This document shows, one piece after another, positions 31,094 to 35,016 of a DNA stretch of 35,016 nucleotides; position 1 is the stretch's first letter; every line of letters begins with the position of its first letter. The stretch spans positions 1 to 35,016 of the forward strand of contig JANMJY010000225.1 in assembly GCA_031371615.1 (NCBI GenBank). The letters run 5' to 3'. The notes below the pieces were generated by a model. The model did no database searches, was not told the DNA's origin, and saw only the letters and a list, made by a program, of their open reading frames with translations. The stretch comes from Gaiellasilicea sp031371615. Its GTDB lineage: Bacteria; Actinomycetota; Thermoleophilia; Gaiellales; Gaiellaceae. The position numbers and the translations under genes are program-made.

Positions 31094-32248
31094 TCACTCC
31101 GCCGCCGGGCGGAGCGTGATGAGCGCGAGCGCCAGCTCGGTTCTGCTGCGCACTTCGAGCTTGCGGTAAATCGAGGCAAGGTGGTACTCGATCGTCTTTG
31201 GGCTGACGAAGAGCGTTGCCGCGGCTTCGCGATTCGTCGCGCCGCGCCCGATCAACGTCGCAACCTGCAGCTCGTGCGGGCTCAGTAGGGCTTCAACTGA
31301 CGAGTCGCCGCCGGGTCGCTGCGATCGGATCGCGAGCTCACGGCGCGCCCGCGCCGTCCACGGGTCCGCCAGCAACAGCTCGAAGGTGGCCAGGGCAGGT
31401 CGAAGCTGTTCGCGCGCCGGCGTTGTTCGCTTGCTGCGGCGGAGTCGGGCGCCGTAGGTCAGCTGCGTCCGCGCGCGCTCGAACGGCATGTCGACGTCTT
31501 CGTGCAATTCGAGCGCTCGGGCGAAGTGCTGATCGATCTCATCTGCGGGCGCAGCGAGCCCACGACAGCGCGCCGCGGCCGCGCACGCCCAGACTCTGCC
31601 GGTCGATGCGGCGCGCCGCTCGAAGCCGGATAGGAGCAGCTCGGCGTCGCGGCGACGGCCGACGCGCATGTAGGCCTCGATCAGGTCGGCCTCCCAGAGA
31701 AAGGCGGCCGGCTCGTGCCGCGCGAGCGGGATCGCCGCTAGGGGCTCGAGGAGGGCGATCGTCGCATCGGGACGATCGAGCGACAGGTCAAGCAACGCCT
31801 CGGCCGTGATCGCATAGGCGTCGACGAGCGCATCACCCGGGCTCGCCTCGCGGGCTGCGTCGAGCAGCCGCCGGCAGGCCGGCTCGTCACCACGGGCAGC
31901 GAGGATGCGCGACTGCGTCGTCAGCGCCGAGCCGATGTCGAACGGGTTGCCGCTGAGGCGTGCCATACGGAGCGCCTCGCGGGAGCGTGCGTGCGCGCGC
32001 TGCCAACTCCCGAGACGGTAGTCGAGCGAGGCGAGCGTGTCGAGCGGTCGCGCCAGCCGGTCAAGCCGGCCCGTCTCGCGGGCGACGCGGACGATCCGCT
32101 CGAGCAGCTCGGCGGCGGCGGTGTAGCGCTCCAGCCAGAAGAGCACCCCGGCGGCCCGCATCGCCCCCTCGAAGACCGCGTCGGTGTCGGCCGCGCGCAG
32201 CCAGCCCTCGAGCAGCGGGCCTGCCTCGGCGGCGCGCCCGAGGAGCAC
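31094..32248 (-). CDS. LuxR-type HTH regulator with TPR-like helices (LAL C-terminal half)
   Basis: From GTG 32248 the product is 384 aa. The C-terminal 65 residues are a LuxR/FixJ HTH: LLSPHELQVATLIGRGATNREAAATLFVSPKTIEYHLASIYRKLEVRSRTELALAL. Before it about 300 residues of helical TPR-like repeats resemble the C-terminal half of large LAL (MalT-like) regulators (for example AAELLERIVRVARETGRLDRLARPLDTLASLDYRLGSW). The N-terminal AAA/STAND ATPase expected for a LAL protein (about 900 aa) is missing. Coding-like sequence continues upstream of 32248 without a start codon (next entry), so 32248 may not be the real start. It is divergent from the secreted protease and a candidate regulator of it. 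Its stop is 40 nt from the tRNA fragment. Confidence 0.75.
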   Translation of the reverse strand: MLLGRAAEAGPLLEGWLRAADTDAVFEGAMRAAGVLFWLERYTAAAELLERIVRVARETGRLDRLARPLDTLASLDYRLGSWQRAHARSREALRMARLSGNPFDIGSALTTQSRILAARGDEPACRRLLDAAREASPGDALVDAYAITAEALLDLSLDRPDATIALLEPLAAIPLARHEPAAFLWEADLIEAYMRVGRRRDAELLLSGFERRAASTGRVWACAAAARCRGLAAPADEIDQHFARALELHEDVDMPFERARTQLTYGARLRRSKRTTPAREQLRPALATFELLLADPWTARARRELAIRSQRPGGDSSVEALLSPHELQVATLIGRGATNREAAATLFVSPKTIEYHLASIYRKLEVRSRTELALALITLRPAAE

Positions 32249-32524
32249 GAGCGGACCCCCCAGCGCGATCCGCGCCAGCGGCAGCAGCGCGCGGGCCGAT
32301 CGTTCGGCGAGCGCGACGGCCTGCTCGGCGGCGGCCAGCGCCGCCTCGACCTCACCGCCTTCGAGCGCAGCCTGCGAGGCCTCGATCAGGCACCGTACGG
32401 CGGTCTCGGGCTCGTCCGCGCGGAGCCCGGCCTCGGTGAGCAGCCGCTCGTAGAGTTCGAGCGGTGGATCGGTGAAGCCGTCGGGGAGCAGTGCTGCGAG
32501 CGCCTGGTCCAGGGCTCGAGTGTA
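32249..32524 (-). other. Start-less upstream extension of the LuxR reading frame
   Basis: In the same frame as the LuxR gene, 92 further codons are open up to TAG 32527-32525. They encode helical, coding-like protein (LYERLLTEAGLRADEPE, then AALEGGEVEAALAAAEQ), continuous with the TPR region. No ATG, GTG or TTG occurs in frame; CTG 32512 is the earliest near-start. The gene may use a rare start, have lost its N-terminal part, or contain a sequence error. Confidence 0.6.
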
Positions 32525-32526
32525 CT

Positions 32527-32538
32527 AGGGATTTCCCT
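32527..32538. promoter_or_regulatory. Small palindrome between the LuxR and metalloprotease genes
   Basis: AGGGA-TT-TCCCT is a perfect 5-bp dyad in the short gap between the LuxR frame and the divergent protease. It could be an operator for the LuxR protein controlling both genes. Only the symmetry is seen; binding is inferred. Confidence 0.35.
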
Positions 32539-32566
32539 GGTGAACGCGCGGCGTTGAAGGAGTAGC

Positions 32567-35016
32567 GTGAGTACGATGCGGCGGAAAGGGGGATGGGGAC
32601 GCGCTACAGCGGCACTCGCCGGTGTCGCCGGCGCGCTGCTCCTCCCCGGGCCGAGCTCCGGCCTAGACGTCGGTCCCCCCGGATACGGCGCACCTCCGCT
32701 CACTGCCGCGCAGCTGACCGAGCTGGGCCAGGTGAAAGCGTGGCGGATCAACTACCGGAGGACGTGGACGCGGGTCGGGTCGTGGTCGGGGCCGCTTACG
32801 GGCGAGACCCAGACGAGCTCTACGAGCCGTACGGAGAGCGAAACGGTCGAAGCCAGCTTCGTCGTGTCCAGCGCCAGCGGGGGACCGGACTACTCCCCCG
32901 ACCCGTCGAAGCCCGCCTCCGTGAGCATCGCCTCGTCCTCCGTCGTCACGGAAAGCTACGCACTCCAGAGCTGCGCGTATGTGGACGGTAACTGGACGCC
33001 GGGCATACGGTCGTACACGCAGGAGCAGACTCTCAACGCGAATCTGACGCCCGTCGGCGTCGGCGCGGTCTCGGACGGCAGCGCCTTCGCGCTCGGCTTC
33101 TTCACGCTTCCCGCCTGGGTGGAACACCGCGCCGAGTTGAGCGCCAACCCGCCGCGCGCCGGTTTATTCCTGAGAGTCGACACCCCTCCAGGTTCGGGCA
33201 CGCAGACCAACACCACCGGGGGCTGCCTGGGCAACAGCTCGACGACCTCGCCCCTCACGGGCGGGATCCTCATCGGGGTCAATTTCAGGCCCGAAGCGAC
33301 TCCCTTTGACCCTGTTGGTTCCAGTGGCTTGACCGCCGACACGCAGGTCCGGGTGGAGAACGGCCGGTTCGTCATCCGCGGGAGCGTCGCTTCCGAGGTG
33401 TCGGCTCTCCAGTGCGTCGTCTCTCGGTTCCCGTTCTGCCAGTCCTACTACCCGCCTGAACTATTCGGGACGGTCACCACGAGCGTGAGTGGAAGCTGGG
33501 AGGCGGTTCCGCTCTGCGGGCCGATCCCGGAGGACAAGCTCGCCGACCCGACGGTCGCCGACGGCATGAAGGACGGCGACGGCGACGGCATTCCGGACTG
33601 CTGGGAAGAGAAGGGGATCCAGATCGAGAAGGCGGACGGCAGCATCATCACCTACGACCTGCCGGGCGCCGATCCCAAGCACAAGGACCTCTATCTCGAA
33701 GTCGACTACATGGCCGGGCATGCTCCGGTTTCCGGTTCGGTTGCTGATGTGGTGGAGGCGTTCGCGAAGGCTCCCGTGGCGAACCCAGCCGGAGGGCCTG
33801 GGATCACGCTGCACGCTCCGCTCGACGAGGCGGAGGCGGTGCCGGCGGTCCCCACGCTGCAACTCCATCCCCCCTTGTCGGGCGATCTGAACGATCTTGC
33901 AGACATCAAGAGCACGACGCCCTCGAGCGGCACACATTGCGGCGCGGGCTTCTTTGGCACCCCGGGCGAGCGCGATGACCCCGACTGCGTGCTCAAGCTG
34001 CTGGCGAAGCGGCTCGTCTACCGCTACGCCCTGTTCGCGGACAGCCAACCGAATAAGCCAGACGGCACGGCCAACTCGTCATCGGGGGTCGGCGAGTTTC
34101 CCGGCAATGACTTCATGGTCACATTGGGTGGTTGGGGTCCGGAGTCGATCAGCGCGGCAGGCGGCCAGAGGACGGCCGAGGCGGGCACGTTCATGCACGA
34201 GCTTGGCCACACGCTCGGGCTCGCCCACGGCGGCGGCGATGGCGTCAACTGCAAGCCGAACTACCTCAGCGTCATGAACTACGTCTTCCAGTTTCCGTAC
34301 GCGAACCGGGATCCGAACCGGCCGCTCGACTACTCTCGCCTGGCTCTCCCGGGTTTGAACGAGGCAAGCCTCGACGAGCCGAACGGGATCGGCGGCCCGG
34401 CCGGGCGGCTGGCGGTGTGGGGGCAAGGCGGCCTCTTGTGGACTGATCCGGCGAACGCAGCGATCGACTGGAACGCGAGCGGGGCGACAAGCGATCTGGG
34501 CGTCAGCGCCAACATCAACCGGATCGACACAATTGGCGATTGCGACGGACCAACAGGTACCAAGGTCGACGGCCGCTACCTCCGAGACACCAATTTCGAC
34601 CCCTATTTCGACATCAGCAAGGTCCCCGACCTCTCCGCGTTCGTCGTCAGAGTCAACGGAGCCGTGCGGCCGCTGGTCGGCCGGCCGCGGCTGTTTCGGA
34701 ACTGGCTCTACCTGACCCTGGCCACCCCGGTGGTGCCGGGCGACACCCTCATCTACAGCTACACACGCCCCGCGCAGGCCCAACAGCGGCTGACGCTCGA
34801 GGACGGCGTCGTGGTACCCAGCTATGACGAGGCCGCGTCCAACATCAGTGGCCAGCGCCAGAGCCTGAGCGGGTTCGACGACTGGTCGAACCTGCTCTAC
34901 TCCTTCCGCGGCACAGCTGGGTTCGCCGACGGCCAGGGGGAGGTCGCGCACCCGAACGTGCCTGACCTGACGAGCGAGGAAGTGCTGGCGACCGCTCAGC
35001 CGGCGGACGCCACCGC
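32567..35016 (+). CDS. Secreted metzincin-type zinc metalloprotease with SwmB-like domain, 3' partial
   Basis: The frame is open from GTG 32567 to the window end (at least 816 codons, no stop). AAGGAG at 32557-32562 precedes the GTG; ATG 32576 is an alternative. A signal peptide (RRKGGWGRATAALAGVAGALLLPG) is followed by a Ser/Thr-rich beta-type region to about residue 325. D336-x-D338-x-D340-G-x-x-D344 follows (thrombospondin-3/EF-like Ca site, in DGDGDGIPDCW). The protease core has HELGHTLGLAHGG, zinc ligands H544, H548 and H554 with catalytic E545, and a Met-turn at M570 (SVMNY), the metzincin signature. Residues about 685-770 (LSAFVVRVNGAVRPL, then LYLTLATPVVPGDTLIYSYTRP, then PSYDEAASNIS) look like a SwmB domain. 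FDDWSNLLYSFRG follows. It would be an extracellular protease; the C-terminal part and any cell-wall anchor lie outside the window. Confidence 0.85.
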   Translation, partial: MSTMRRKGGWGRATAALAGVAGALLLPGPSSGLDVGPPGYGAPPLTAAQLTELGQVKAWRINYRRTWTRVGSWSGPLTGETQTSSTSRTESETVEASFVVSSASGGPDYSPDPSKPASVSIASSSVVTESYALQSCAYVDGNWTPGIRSYTQEQTLNANLTPVGVGAVSDGSAFALGFFTLPAWVEHRAELSANPPRAGLFLRVDTPPGSGTQTNTTGGCLGNSSTTSPLTGGILIGVNFRPEATPFDPVGSSGLTADTQVRVENGRFVIRGSVASEVSALQCVVSRFPFCQSYYPPELFGTVTTSVSGSWEAVPLCGPIPEDKLADPTVADGMKDGDGDGIPDCWEEKGIQIEKADGSIITYDLPGADPKHKDLYLEVDYMAGHAPVSGSVADVVEAFAKAPVANPAGGPGITLHAPLDEAEAVPAVPTLQLHPPLSGDLNDLADIKSTTPSSGTHCGAGFFGTPGERDDPDCVLKLLAKRLVYRYALFADSQPNKPDGTANSSSGVGEFPGNDFMVTLGGWGPESISAAGGQRTAEAGTFMHELGHTLGLAHGGGDGVNCKPNYLSVMNYVFQFPYANRDPNRPLDYSRLALPGLNEASLDEPNGIGGPAGRLAVWGQGGLLWTDPANAAIDWNASGATSDLGVSANINRIDTIGDCDGPTGTKVDGRYLRDTNFDPYFDISKVPDLSAFVVRVNGAVRPLVGRPRLFRNWLYLTLATPVVPGDTLIYSYTRPAQAQQRLTLEDGVVVPSYDEAASNISGQRQSLSGFDDWSNLLYSFRGTAGFADGQGEVAHPNVPDLTSEEVLATAQPADAT

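Noticed and set aside
32593..32991. A 132-codon plus-strand ORF and several minus-strand ORFs (for example 32956-33375, 34079-34951) over the metalloprotease.
   Set aside because: The continuous frame from 32567 carries the signal peptide, zinc motif and Met-turn; the others are out-of-frame shadows without motifs.

Overview
This window looks like chromosomal DNA from a high-GC actinobacterium, plausibly of the Thermoleophilia type (Gaiellales/Solirubrobacterales-like); that placement is inference. The supporting signs are a strongly GC-biased third codon position, many GTG/TTG starts, several starts that fit leaderless transcription (a TAnnnT box 6-8 nt before GTG), a FliA/WhiG-type sigma factor, a DUF4032 protein, an F420/FMN-type PPOX protein and an Rv2258c-like methyltransferase. 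There are no rRNA genes, no intact tRNA, no CRISPR array and no recognisable transposase or integrase.

Positions 1-8860 are mostly housekeeping and general metabolism. They hold the 3' part of a threonine/serine dehydratase, the sigma factor, a methyltransferase/DUF218 pair, a YcaQ-type DNA glycosylase coupled to a trans-sulfuration PLP enzyme, an MBL-fold hydrolase, an MFS exporter, a PPOX protein and a MATE exporter. Positions 7559-13524 (minus strand) form a tightly coupled five-gene run: CDF cation exporter, SDR, glycogen-debranching-like glycosidase, GT4 glycosyltransferase and MATE transporter. Divergent from it, 13573-21851 (plus strand) is a seven-gene run. It starts with a complete carbohydrate ABC importer (UgpC/MalK-type ATPase, lipoprotein binding protein, MalF-like and MalG-like permeases) and continues into a two-dinucleotide-fold FAD oxidoreductase, a membrane-anchored right-handed beta-helix protein and a DUF4032 kinase-like protein. 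It ends at a hairpin that also serves the convergent cyclophilin/M48 protease pair. The MalF-like permease carries a Cna-B/SdrD-like beta-sandwich in the extracytoplasmic loop between TM3 and TM4, the most unusual protein architecture seen here.

Positions 23556-25677 hold a GntR/FCD regulator followed by isocitrate lyase. The short gap between them has a near-consensus promoter and three helically phased GGATCC boxes, which suggests local control of the glyoxylate shunt. After this come an orphan receiver-domain response regulator, a winged-helix methyltransferase and a secreted beta-propeller protein with a strong terminator.

From about 28.9 kb the sequence looks more accessory. GC is visibly lower across an ArsR-SRPBCC pair, a TfoX-like protein and an HxlR regulator. 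HxlR faces a 21-codon stub that may be the fossil of its former target. At 31011-31053 lies a 43-nt 3' fragment of tRNA-Val(TAC) that breaks exactly at the anticodon loop, as expected of a tyrosine-recombinase attachment site. Beyond it are a LuxR-type regulator whose open frame extends upstream without any start codon and, divergent from it across a small palindrome, a large secreted metzincin protease with a Ca-binding-like motif and a SwmB-like domain that runs off the window end.
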